Shown in pieces: positions 20,051-28,197 of a DNA stretch of 64,000 nucleotides (position 1 is the stretch's first letter; each line of letters opens with the position of its first letter). A program made the translations under genes and the position numbers. Below the pieces are notes generated by a model. That model did not search any database. It saw nothing but the letters and a program-made list of their open reading frames with translations, and was not told where the DNA came from. The DNA is from Prosthecobacter sp. (lineage in GTDB: Bacteria; Verrucomicrobiota; Verrucomicrobiia; Verrucomicrobiales; Verrucomicrobiaceae), in contig JABARQ010000014.1 of NCBI GenBank assembly GCA_019186985.1, positions 62,001-126,000 on the forward strand, written 5' to 3'.

Positions 20051-20653
20051 CTAGGTTCCGCGGCGCTTGAGCACGGCGACCCAGCGGTCCACGGACTTGC
20101 CCGGGGCGTCGGAGAGCGCGCGGCTGGCCTTGTTGCGCCGGTTGCTCACGACCTCCATGCCGAGGGCCTCCAGGGCGCGCAGGGCGAGCCGGTGCTCGAC
20201 ATCAAAGTAGCTGGTGATGACCAGCATGCCGTCCGGTCTCAGCCTGGCGATGCCCTGGTCAAAGATCTTCTTCCACAGCTCCTGGCCGTGCCAGAAGTTC
20301 TGATGGCGCAGGAACACGAGGTTGAAGTCATCGCCAAGCTCCTTGTGTTGGTCGATCTTCGACGCGTCCTCGATCAAAAACTGCGCGGGCAGATGCGCGT
20401 GGTTTTCTCGCGCCTGGCGGATCTCCCGGATGCGGATGTCGGCGCCGATCATCTCCACGCCGCCGCCCTGGGTCAGGTCCGAGCCCACCTGGATCAGCGT
20501 CTCCGCCTCGTCACAGCGTCCGCAGGCGAGGTTGAGGATGCGCATGTCCTGTGCGGCCGGCAGGTGCGGCTGCAGGGACTCGTGCAGAAGCGATTTCAGC
20601 TTCGACATGTCTTCCGCGATGACGGCGGGCATGGAGGGCGGCTTCTCGCTCAT
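20051..20653 (-). CDS. class I SAM-dependent methyltransferase
   Basis: 200 residues from the ATG at 20653 (MSEKPPSMPAV); the frame is open further upstream but there overlaps hemA in a different frame. Motif I is seen as ILNLACGRCDEAE (about residue 40), an acidic residue follows strand 2 (EMIGADIRI), and a DGMLVITSY motif fits strand 6. The substrate is unknown. It lies 22 bases after hemA on the same strand and is probably the last gene of the hemX/ccsA-like-hemA operon. A link to heme biosynthesis is only suggested by position. Confidence 0.75.
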   Translation of the reverse strand: MSEKPPSMPAVIAEDMSKLKSLLHESLQPHLPAAQDMRILNLACGRCDEAETLIQVGSDLTQGGGVEMIGADIRIREIRQARENHAHLPAQFLIEDASKIDQHKELGDDFNLVFLRHQNFWHGQELWKKIFDQGIARLRPDGMLVITSYFDVEHRLALRALEALGMEVVSNRRNKASRALSDAPGKSVDRWVAVLKRRGT

Positions 20654-20675
20654 GACATGGCGGAGGATGGGGGCG

Positions 20676-21722
20676 TCACGCACCCTGGACAAATCCAAAC
20701 CTGGCGAGCTGCTCCTCGATGATCCTTTCGCAGAGGGCGAGCTGCTTCTCACGTTCGCGCCTGCCTTCATCAGCGATGGCCTGGAGCGCGTCGATGTCAT
20801 ACAGGTACACGCCCTCGATGTCGTTGACGTGAGGGTCCACGTCACGCGGCACGGCGATGTCGATGATGAGCAGGGGCTCCCAGCGGCGCCGGCGCATCAC
20901 CTCGCGGACCAGCTCGGGCTTGATGATGAAGTGCGGGGCGCTGGTGCTGGAGATGATCACGTCCACCTCGTGCAGGCAGGCCTCCCATTCATCGAAGCGG
21001 ATGGCGCTGCCGCCCATCTCCGCCGCCATCTCGACGGCGCGCTCATGGCTGCGGTTGGAGACGATGATGCTGTGGGCGCCGCGTGAGAGCAGGCTCTGGG
21101 CGCAGGTGCGGCTCATCTCCCCCGCGCCGACGAGCATGACGCGGCACTTCTTCAGGTCGTGCACCTTTTCCGCCAGGTCCACCGCCACGCTGCCGACGCT
21201 GGTGGAGCCGCGCTGGATGGTGGTGTCGTTGCGCACCTTCTTGCCGACCGTGAAGGCCTGCTGGAACAGCTTGTTGAGCGCGCGGCTGGTGGTGCCTGCT
21301 TCCAACGCTTTTTGGTAGGCGGCCTTCACCTGGCCGAAGATCTCCGTCTCGCCAAGGACCATGCTGTCGAGGCCGCTGACCACGCGGAAGAGGTGCCGGG
21401 CGGCCTCGGCGGCGTCCAGCTTGTAGGTCACCAGGGCCTCCGCCTGCTCGGGCGCCAGTTCAAAGCGGCGCACGAGGTAGTCCACCATCGCCTCATGGGC
21501 GGCCTGAGGATCCGCATGGGAGTGGGTGGCGTAGAGCTCGACGCGGTTGCAGGTGCTGAGCACCACGCCTTCTTCAAAGCCGGGCAGCGAGCGCACTTCC
21601 TGGACGGCCTCGGGCACCTTCGCCTCCGGGAAGGCCACGCGTTCACGCACCTCCACGGGCGTGGTGCGGTAGTTCAGGCCAAGGCAGACCAGTTGGGGGT
21701 TGGCGGTCGCTGCGTCAGCCAT
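20676..21722 (-). CDS. hemA: glutamyl-tRNA reductase
   Basis: Catalyses NADPH-dependent reduction of glutamyl-tRNA to glutamate-1-semialdehyde, the first step of C5-pathway tetrapyrrole synthesis, in the cytoplasm. At 348 residues it carries the family signatures GLNYRTTPVEVRE, STCNRVELY (catalytic C58), GLDSMVLGETEIFGQVK and the GAGEM nucleotide-binding loop. It is shorter than the usual 400-430 residues because the C-terminal dimerisation helix region is largely missing (it ends EEQLARFGFVQGA). Its ATG lies inside the last codons of the upstream membrane protein gene (8-bp overlap), indicating translational coupling. Confidence 0.95.
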   Translation of the reverse strand: MADAATANPQLVCLGLNYRTTPVEVRERVAFPEAKVPEAVQEVRSLPGFEEGVVLSTCNRVELYATHSHADPQAAHEAMVDYLVRRFELAPEQAEALVTYKLDAAEAARHLFRVVSGLDSMVLGETEIFGQVKAAYQKALEAGTTSRALNKLFQQAFTVGKKVRNDTTIQRGSTSVGSVAVDLAEKVHDLKKCRVMLVGAGEMSRTCAQSLLSRGAHSIIVSNRSHERAVEMAAEMGGSAIRFDEWEACLHEVDVIISSTSAPHFIIKPELVREVMRRRRWEPLLIIDIAVPRDVDPHVNDIEGVYLYDIDALQAIADEGRREREKQLALCERIIEEQLARFGFVQGA

Positions 21723-22497
21723 GCGTCGTCACAAGCCAGAGGGAGATGAACGGAATGACAAAGCCCACCGCCGCGAGCCAGGCCGTCTGCCGCGGTGAGA
21801 GCACATGACGCCACATGATGAGCCCGATCACGGCGTACAATCCCCAGACGGCCCAGGCGAAGACCAGCTTCGGGTTGGAGATCGGGGTGGTGAGCTTGAA
21901 GGAGATCGCCAGGCTGGCGCTGAGCAGGATCAGCCCGAGCAGCACCAGACGCTGGATGGCCTTCGCCAGCCCCTGGATCGGAGGCAGCTGGTAAAACAGC
22001 CCGCCGATGCGGTGCTGCTTCAGGAATCGTTCCTGCAGCAGGTACATCACGCCGGTGATGCAGGCCAGGGCGAAGGCGGCATAGGCGATCAGCGCCAGGG
22101 CCGCATGCACCTCGACATAGGGGTCGATCTTCACCTTGCCGGGATAATCCGGGAATGCGTTCGGCAGCACGAAGGCCAGTACATGCAGGGCGGAAACCAG
22201 CGGTGCGCTGAAGATGCCCAGCAGCGACACCCGGTAGGCAGGCCCCACCAGGAAGTACAGCAGCACGACGCTCCAGGCGATGAACACCAGCACGTCCGAC
22301 AGGCTTTTCATCGGGCACTGCTTCACCGTCTCGCCTCTCAGGAAGATGGCCCCGGTTTGAAAGGCGAAGCCTGCCAGCATGGGCAGCCACTGGCGCGAGG
22401 TCCTCCACTGTCCGCTGAGCAACGCCCGCACGGCAGGCACCACCGCCACAAGAAACGCGGCGGTGGCCAGGAGGAGAAGCTGACGGTCTGGGGGCAT
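21715..22497 (-). CDS. HemX/CcsA-like cytochrome c assembly family membrane protein
   Basis: 260 residues with about eight hydrophobic segments. It matches the cytochrome-c assembly (CcsA/HemX) family layout, including the EVHAALALIAYAAFALA segment with its conserved His, and LASI/ISFKLTTPISNPK near a late loop. The tryptophan-rich WGxxWxWD heme-handling motif of true CcsA is not visible, and the gene overlaps hemA, so a HemX-like role (membrane regulation or stabilisation of HemA) is more likely than heme export. Start at 22497 (MPPDRQLLLL). Confidence 0.85.
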   Translation of the reverse strand: MPPDRQLLLLATAAFLVAVVPAVRALLSGQWRTSRQWLPMLAGFAFQTGAIFLRGETVKQCPMKSLSDVLVFIAWSVVLLYFLVGPAYRVSLLGIFSAPLVSALHVLAFVLPNAFPDYPGKVKIDPYVEVHAALALIAYAAFALACITGVMYLLQERFLKQHRIGGLFYQLPPIQGLAKAIQRLVLLGLILLSASLAISFKLTTPISNPKLVFAWAVWGLYAVIGLIMWRHVLSPRQTAWLAAVGFVIPFISLWLVTTHG

Positions 22498-22590
22498 CCG
22501 GGGTTCTCAGTTACACGTGGTCCTGGCAGGTGGTCAAGGAGGCAACAACCCCGGCTTTACTTCCCCGGCCTCCTAGGCTGGATTAGGCCC

Positions 22591-23430
22591 ATGTCCCTCG
22601 TCTGGCGCATCCGCGACACTGACCACGACCTCTCCCGGCGTGGCATGATCATGGGCATCGTCAACGTCACGCCGGACTCCTTCTCCGACGGCGGACGCTT
22701 TCTCGACACCGGCCGCGCCGTCGAACACGCCCTGCGCCTGGTCGAGGAAGGGGCCGACATCCTCGACATCGGCGGCGAATCCACCCGGCCCGGGGCGGAG
22801 CCCGTGGATGAGGACGAGGAGCTGCGCCGCGTCCTGCCCGTCATCCGTGCCCTGCGCTCCGCCACCCGCAGCCTGATTTCCATCGACACCATGAAGGCCT
22901 CGGTCGCCCGGGCCGCCCTGGACGCCGGGGCCGACATCATCAACGACGTCACCGGCCTGCGCGGCGACCCCGCCATGTCCCGCGTGGCGGCGGAGTGCAA
23001 CGCCGGCCTGGTCATCATGCACATGATCGGCACGCCCCGGACCATGCAGCTCCAGCCGCAGTACGAAGATGTTGTCGCCGAGGTCCGAACCTACTTTGAC
23101 GAACGCCTGCAGCTTCTCGCCCGGCTCGGCATCGCCCCCGAACGCATCGCCCTCGACCCCGGCTTGTGCTTCGGCAAGACCCTGGAGCACAACCTGACCC
23201 TGCTGCGCGCCCTGCCCCGGCTGGCCGAATCCGGACGCCCGCTGCTGGTGGGCGTCTCCCGGAAAAGCATGATCGCCCGGCTGCTGGAGGACGACCGGCT
23301 GGAATCCCGCGACTGGCCCACCGTGGCCCTCACCTCCCACATGCGCGAGCACGGCGCCCGCCTCTTCCGCGTTCACGATGTCCGGCCCAACGCCCACGCC
23401 CTGCGCATGACCGAGGCGATCCTTGGCTGA
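22591..23430 (+). CDS. folP: dihydropteroate synthase
   Basis: Condenses 6-hydroxymethyl-dihydropterin pyrophosphate with p-aminobenzoate in folate synthesis. The 279-residue protein has the family signatures MGIVNVTPDSFSDGG, DIGGESTRPGA, DVTGLRGDP, ALDPGLCFGKT, LLVGVSRKSM and the terminal RVHDV. The open frame extends far upstream (to 21805), but that part lies antisense to the hemX/ccsA-like gene; the ATG at 22591 gives the standard length. A short AGG lies six bases upstream. It is divergent from the heme operon. Confidence 0.96.
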   Translation: MSLVWRIRDTDHDLSRRGMIMGIVNVTPDSFSDGGRFLDTGRAVEHALRLVEEGADILDIGGESTRPGAEPVDEDEELRRVLPVIRALRSATRSLISIDTMKASVARAALDAGADIINDVTGLRGDPAMSRVAAECNAGLVIMHMIGTPRTMQLQPQYEDVVAEVRTYFDERLQLLARLGIAPERIALDPGLCFGKTLEHNLTLLRALPRLAESGRPLLVGVSRKSMIARLLEDDRLESRDWPTVALTSHMREHGARLFRVHDVRPNAHALRMTEAILG

Positions 23431-23525
23431 TCACCGGCTGCGGAGGTCCAAACACCGGCGCCGCCAGGAATGGCCGCTGGGATAAAGCTCCGGGGTCCAG
23501 CGATCGGTGCATCATTCGAGGATAT

Positions 23526-24737
23526 TCACTGCTCGAGCCATTCCAGGTTGAAGCGGGCCACGGTGAGCCGGCCGCCGGCGAAGTGCGCCAGCGCTGAGCC
23601 GTCACCGCTGCGGCCATAGAAGCACAGGATGGTGCCCGACTGCGTCACGGCGATGTCGGAATACATGCTGGGTCCGGCCTCCAGGGTCTTGCTGACGGCC
23701 CAGGTCCTGCCCTCGTCCCGGCTGACCTTCACGCTGACATTCTTCCGGTCGCGGTTCTTGCCGGGCTCGGCCTTGCCCTTGGCCTTGTCGAGGTTGTGCG
23801 GGTTGGAGAAGAGGATCAGGCTTTTCCCGTCATGGGCATAACGAACGATGCCACCCATGCAGATCGGTTCCAGCAGGGCCTCGTCAAAGGCGGGGCGGCT
23901 CCAGCCGGTGGCGCCGTCAGGACTGAGGGTGACGAGCCGGCGGTGCGCCTTGGATTCGCTGCGCACGTTGAGCATCACCCGTCCGTCATTGAGCTCCACG
24001 GCCACGGTTTCATTCGGGTTGATCCACTCCTCGGTGCAGGGCACGGCGATGTCACCGGCCTTCCAGGTCCTGCCGTCGTCATCACTGTAAATTGTGGCGG
24101 TGACACTGGGACGGTGGGCGTTGCCGCCTTCACCGGTGGAAAGCCAGACGGGCACGACGAGGCGGCCGCTGCGCAGCTGGATGCTGTGGTTAGGACCGGT
24201 GGCGAGCACCTTCCAGGCGTAGTCCTTTTTGAAGGCGTCAAAGGCGGCGGTGACCTCCACCGGGCGGCTGAAGCTGAGGCCGTCGTCCTCGCTGCGCTGA
24301 TAGAAAACCCGCATGTATTCCAGGCAGAACAGCATGTGCACGGTGCCGTCACGTCCGGCGATGAGCACGGGGTTGTTGTAGGTCACGTCGTTGGGATCAA
24401 CGTTCTTCATGCGCATGGCGAAGGGGTTTTTGGCCTTCGGGCCGTCCACCTGGGCGATGCTGCGCGGGGCGCTCCAGGTTTTCCCGTCATCGGTGCTCCG
24501 GCGCAGCAGGATGCGGATGTCATCCCAGTCGCTGACCCCTGCGGCGCGCTTGCGCGCCTCGCACCAGGCCAGCACGGTGCCTTTCGCGGTCACGACAATG
24601 CCGGGGATGTGGTAGAGCTTGTAGGCCGGGTCCTCGCCGGTGATGAAAAGGTCCTGCTTTTCCAGGAAAGGCTCGGCGGCAGGCAGGGCGGCGGTGGCTA
24701 GCAGGGTGCAGAGGCGGAGGAGTGGACGCAGGTTCAT
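23526..24737 (-). CDS. secreted sialidase-like (BNR repeat) protein
   Basis: 403 residues from the ATG at 24737 with a signal peptide (LCTLLATAALPAAE). At least three Asp boxes are visible (STDDGKTW, SDDGRTW, SRDEGRTW), and FYGRSG lies near the end. It is a six-bladed sialidase-fold protein. The N-terminal YRIP motif of true GH33 sialidases appears as YHIPGIV, so the first Arg of the catalytic triad is replaced by His and the substrate may not be a sialic acid. It is divergent from a GntR-LacI regulator, 76 bases apart, which probably controls it. Confidence 0.85.
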   Translation of the reverse strand: MNLRPLLRLCTLLATAALPAAEPFLEKQDLFITGEDPAYKLYHIPGIVVTAKGTVLAWCEARKRAAGVSDWDDIRILLRRSTDDGKTWSAPRSIAQVDGPKAKNPFAMRMKNVDPNDVTYNNPVLIAGRDGTVHMLFCLEYMRVFYQRSEDDGLSFSRPVEVTAAFDAFKKDYAWKVLATGPNHSIQLRSGRLVVPVWLSTGEGGNAHRPSVTATIYSDDDGRTWKAGDIAVPCTEEWINPNETVAVELNDGRVMLNVRSESKAHRRLVTLSPDGATGWSRPAFDEALLEPICMGGIVRYAHDGKSLILFSNPHNLDKAKGKAEPGKNRDRKNVSVKVSRDEGRTWAVSKTLEAGPSMYSDIAVTQSGTILCFYGRSGDGSALAHFAGGRLTVARFNLEWLEQ

Positions 24738-24813
24738 GACGCGATGGATAACGGCGCGGCCTGCGGTTTTCTCCGTGGTCAAAGCCGTTGACCATCGGTA
24801 GTGTGAGGGTGTC

Positions 24814-25878
24814 ATGCAGGCCGTTCCGCATCTTCCCTCGCTCATCACCCACAGCACGGACTTCCTGCGCGAGGCCCTGCGGCGTGGCGAATGGACGGAC
24901 GTGCTGCCTTCCGAGCGCGCGCTTTGCGCACGGCTGCGCATCAGCCGCCCGACCCTGCGCGCCGTGCTGCTCCGCCTGGAGAAGGAAGGGATGGTCAGCG
25001 GTGTCGAGAACAAGCGCCGGCGGGTGCTTGCCGGAGGCCTGAAGCAACCGCCTGTGCGGACGGCCCGGACCATCGGCCTGCTTTCACCCGTCCCGGCGCA
25101 GATGATGCCGCCCTTCGTGCTTTTCTGGCTGGACGCCCTGCGCGAGCTGCTGGGGGAGGCGGGCTACCAGATGGACCTGCACATCGCCCCTGCCTGCTTT
25201 TCGTCCAGGCCTGCGGCGGCGCTGAAAAAGCTCACTCAACGGGCGCCGGCCGCGGCCTGGGTGCTGTTCCGCTCGACCCCGTTGATGCAACATGGGTTTG
25301 CCGGACAGGACGTCCCGGCAGTCGTGGCCGGCTCCTGCGCGGGGGACGTGCGGCTTCCCTCCGTGGACATCGACTACCGCGCGACCTGCCGCCATGCGGC
25401 GGCGATGCTGGCACGAAAGGGCCATCGCAGGATCGCCCTGCTGCTGCCGGATTCTGGGCATGGGGGCGATGTGGAAAGCGAACACGGTTTCCGCGAAGCG
25501 CTGGCTGGAGGCCAGGCCGCGCCGCAGGTGCTGCGGCATCAGCAGGGCGCGGCCCAGCTCTGCCGCTGCCTGGATGAGGCCCTGTCCCGCCGTGACGCCC
25601 CCACGGCCTTCCTGGTCGCCCGCTCGATGCACACGCTGACCGTGGTCACCCACCTGCTGAGGCTGGGCAGACGCCTGCCGCAGGACACCGCCGTGGTGTC
25701 GCGCGATGACGACGCCTATCTCGATCATGTCGTGCCGAAGGTGTCCCGCTATGCGGCGGATCCGGCGAAGTTTGCCCGCCGCCTCGCCAGGCTGGTGCTC
25801 GAGCTTGCCCAGACCGGACGCACCAGTACGACGCCGGTCCGGCTCATGCCGGACTTCCGGCGCGGCGAGACCGTGTGA
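24814..25878 (+). CDS. GntR-type regulator with LacI-like sensor domain
   Basis: 354 residues: an N-terminal winged helix of the GntR type (about 10-75; LPSERALCARLRISRPTLRAVLLRLEKEGM in parts) followed by a periplasmic-binding-protein-like domain of LacI regulators (about 85-345; TIGLLSP, VDIDYRATCRHAAAMLARKGHRRIALL in parts). Such hybrids are common in Verrucomicrobia and sense sugars or related ligands. GAGGG lies upstream of the ATG. The divergent sialidase-like gene is the likely target. Confidence 0.88.
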   Translation: MQAVPHLPSLITHSTDFLREALRRGEWTDVLPSERALCARLRISRPTLRAVLLRLEKEGMVSGVENKRRRVLAGGLKQPPVRTARTIGLLSPVPAQMMPPFVLFWLDALRELLGEAGYQMDLHIAPACFSSRPAAALKKLTQRAPAAAWVLFRSTPLMQHGFAGQDVPAVVAGSCAGDVRLPSVDIDYRATCRHAAAMLARKGHRRIALLLPDSGHGGDVESEHGFREALAGGQAAPQVLRHQQGAAQLCRCLDEALSRRDAPTAFLVARSMHTLTVVTHLLRLGRRLPQDTAVVSRDDDAYLDHVVPKVSRYAADPAKFARRLARLVLELAQTGRTSTTPVRLMPDFRRGETV

Positions 25879-25917
25879 CTGTGTTTTTATTTGAGTTTCA
25901 CCGCCGCCCTGCCAGCG

Positions 25918-27021
25918 ATGGGGCCTGTGATCCTTGTTTTAACCGCCGGCTTTGGAGATGGCCACAACACTGCCGCCGCCTCGGTGGCAGAGGCCCTGCG
26001 CCGCCTGTCCCCGGGCGAAGAGGTGGTCGTGTCCGACCTGATTTCCGAAACGCTGCCACGCCTGGCCGATGTCCTGAAAAGCCTCTACCAGGTGGCCATC
26101 ACCCATCTGCCAGGCGCCTGGCGGGCGGTTTACAAGCTGCTGGAAAAAGGCGACCTGGACGCCGGCAGGGATCCGTGGCTGCGCCCGCTCACCCAGGCCA
26201 TGAAGCGGCGTCTCGAAACCGACCGTCCGCGCCTGATCGTCAGCACCTATCCTCTTTATGCCGGACTGCTCGCCGCCCTGCGACGACAGGCGCCCACACC
26301 GCCCCTGGTGACCGTGATCACGGACTCCACCAGCGTCCATCCCATCTGGCTCAAGGATCCCAGCGACCTCTACTGCGTGGCTGATGAGGAGACCTGGGAG
26401 GTGGTCGGACGCATGGGAGCCGCCCGGGAAAAGGTGCGCATCACCGGCTTCCCCGTGAGCCTGCAGTTTGTGGATCCGGCACCGGCCCCGGTTCCGGGCC
26501 GCAGCATCCTCTACCTGCCCTCGACCCCCGCCGGCCATGTCGCCGCCACGCTGGAGGCCCTGCGCCCGCATCTTGTCGCCGGTGTCCGCCTCACCCTTCC
26601 GGTCGGCAAGCATCATTCGCGGCTTTATCATGTACTGCGCCGCTTCACCGACTCCCTGCCTGCCGGGTGCGTGGAGATCATCGGCTGGACGCGCCGGATC
26701 CCCGACCTGCTGCGCAGCCACACCCTGGTCATCTGCAAGGCGGGCGGAGCCATCCTTCATGAAGTCATGGCGGCGCGCATCCCGCCGGTGATTGATTACG
26801 TCGTGCCCGGCCAGGAGGAGGGTAATGCGGACTACCTGCTCAGCAGGCACTGCGCCCTGCGCAGCACCACGCCGCAGGAAACCGGCGCGGCGGTGGCACG
26901 GCTGCTGGAGCATGACGCCCGGCTGGCCCGGCAGATGCGCGAAAGGATGCTGCCCATCAGCGTGCCGGACGCCGCCCTGCGTGTCGGCCAGGAAGTCCTG
27001 ACCCTGGCGGGGCCGGGCTGA
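25918..27021 (+). CDS. GT28 diacylglycerol glycosyltransferase (MGDG synthase-like)
   Basis: 367 residues from the ATG at 25918; a TTG at 25891 would add nine residues. The N-terminal ILVLTAGFGDGHNTAAASVAEAL loop (in parts) and C-terminal KAGGAILHEVMAARIPPVI plus PGQEEGNADYL are typical of the MGDG synthase/processive glucosyltransferase branch of GT28, which transfers a sugar to diacylglycerol at the inner membrane face. The donor cannot be read from sequence. It follows the regulator gene by 39 bases on the same strand. Confidence 0.88.
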   Translation: MGPVILVLTAGFGDGHNTAAASVAEALRRLSPGEEVVVSDLISETLPRLADVLKSLYQVAITHLPGAWRAVYKLLEKGDLDAGRDPWLRPLTQAMKRRLETDRPRLIVSTYPLYAGLLAALRRQAPTPPLVTVITDSTSVHPIWLKDPSDLYCVADEETWEVVGRMGAAREKVRITGFPVSLQFVDPAPAPVPGRSILYLPSTPAGHVAATLEALRPHLVAGVRLTLPVGKHHSRLYHVLRRFTDSLPAGCVEIIGWTRRIPDLLRSHTLVICKAGGAILHEVMAARIPPVIDYVVPGQEEGNADYLLSRHCALRSTTPQETGAAVARLLEHDARLARQMRERMLPISVPDAALRVGQEVLTLAGPG

Positions 27022-27027
27022 ACCCGC

Positions 27028-27657
27028 TTACTTTTCCTTCTTCTGGAAGAGCCTTTTGAAGAAGTTCGTCTTCGGCTTCTCCTCGGTGGGCGGGGTGACG
27101 GGAGCAACCTCCTTGATCCCCTCCGTGGGAATCTGCATGGGTGCAAAGCGCGAGGCTCCCGAGGCGTCCACGGGAGTCGGGGCGACTGCTCCAGGCTGCT
27201 GCGTAAAGTCGATGGGCGCGGGTTTGATGCTGGGCGCCGCGACATTCAGGTTGATCACCTTGGGCTTCAGAGCCTTGCCGTCCGCTCCGTATTCATGCAG
27301 CACCTGCTGAAAGACCTCGCCGTTGAGGTTGATCAGGCGGTCCTCCTTCCGCCGGCCCAGGTCATCGTAGATGCTCTGGCAGCGCGCCACCAGGTTGCCC
27401 CGGCCGTCATAGACATTGCCCTGGAGCGGCTCGCCCTTTTCATTGAGCAGGAAGACCTTGCGCACCGTGACGACGTTGTCCGGGCTGTAGGTCGTCTCGG
27501 TCAGCTCACGGGTTTCAGGGTTGCTGAGCGATTCCGTGCGGGACTTGTCGGGGTGATAAATCGTGCGGCCGACCACCCGCTGCATGGCGGGATTGGCGAA
27601 CGAAGAGGTGGCAAGCAGAAGCCACGAAAGGCCAAGAATGGCGGCGCGGTTTTTCAT
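27028..27657 (-). CDS. hypothetical secreted protein
   Basis: 209 residues from the ATG at 27657 with a signal peptide (LGLSWLLLATSSFA). The middle part contains short tandem-like strands (VYDGRGNLVARCQ, IYDDLGRRKEDRLI, EYGADGKAL) resembling RHS-type repeats, followed by a Pro-rich linker and a strongly basic tail (FFKRLFQKKEK). No enzyme motif. It converges with the glycosyltransferase, only six bases apart, and is divergent from the GAF gene. Confidence 0.75.
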   Translation of the reverse strand: MKNRAAILGLSWLLLATSSFANPAMQRVVGRTIYHPDKSRTESLSNPETRELTETTYSPDNVVTVRKVFLLNEKGEPLQGNVYDGRGNLVARCQSIYDDLGRRKEDRLINLNGEVFQQVLHEYGADGKALKPKVINLNVAAPSIKPAPIDFTQQPGAVAPTPVDASGASRFAPMQIPTEGIKEVAPVTPPTEEKPKTNFFKRLFQKKEK

Positions 27658-27722
27658 GGTGAGGGGGAGAATTCCCGCCAGAATAGCGCCCCCGACCTTT
27701 TCCGACAAACACGATTTCCGCC

Positions 27723-28178
27723 ATGAACTCCCCGACCCTCCAGGCACGCGACGAATCTGAGTGGAACCAGTTCCTCCAGCAGGTCATCCATGAATTTGGC
27801 TGCACCACCGGCACGCTGCATCGGCTGGACCCGGCGGACCGGCACCTGAAGCTGGTGGCCGCCCAGGCCATCCCGTCCCAGCTCATGCCCATCATCCAGT
27901 CCATCCCCGTCGGCAAGGGCATCGCCGGAGCGGCGGCGGAGCGTCAGGAGCCTGTCGAACTTTGCAACCTGCAGACGGACACCAGCGGCGTCGCCAAGCC
28001 CGGCGCCCGCCAGACCAATGTCCAGGGCAGCCTCGCCGTGCCGATGATGGACGGCAGCCGCCTCTGCGGCACCCTCGGCATCGGCAAGATGACCCCCTAC
28101 GAGTTCAGCCCGGATGAAAAGGAACGCCTCCTGACCATCGCCCGCCAGGCCGCCGCCAGGCTTCTGCCGGCTGGATGA
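27723..28178 (+). CDS. single GAF-domain protein
   Basis: 151 residues forming one GAF domain: VIHEFGCTTGTLHRLD, IPVGKGIAGAAAERQEPVEL, SLAVPMMDGSRLCGTLGIGK and the C-terminal helix. It has no output domain and no signal peptide, so it is a cytoplasmic small-molecule-binding or scaffold protein. The ligand is unknown. The gene stands alone between divergent and convergent neighbours. Confidence 0.85.
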   Translation: MNSPTLQARDESEWNQFLQQVIHEFGCTTGTLHRLDPADRHLKLVAAQAIPSQLMPIIQSIPVGKGIAGAAAERQEPVELCNLQTDTSGVAKPGARQTNVQGSLAVPMMDGSRLCGTLGIGKMTPYEFSPDEKERLLTIARQAAARLLPAG

Positions 28179-28197
28179 CAAGGCGACGGGCCATCCC

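Noticed and set aside
21805-22590. Upstream extension of folP by 262 codons.
   Set aside because: It is antisense to the hemX/ccsA-like gene, and the ATG at 22591 gives the full dihydropteroate synthase.
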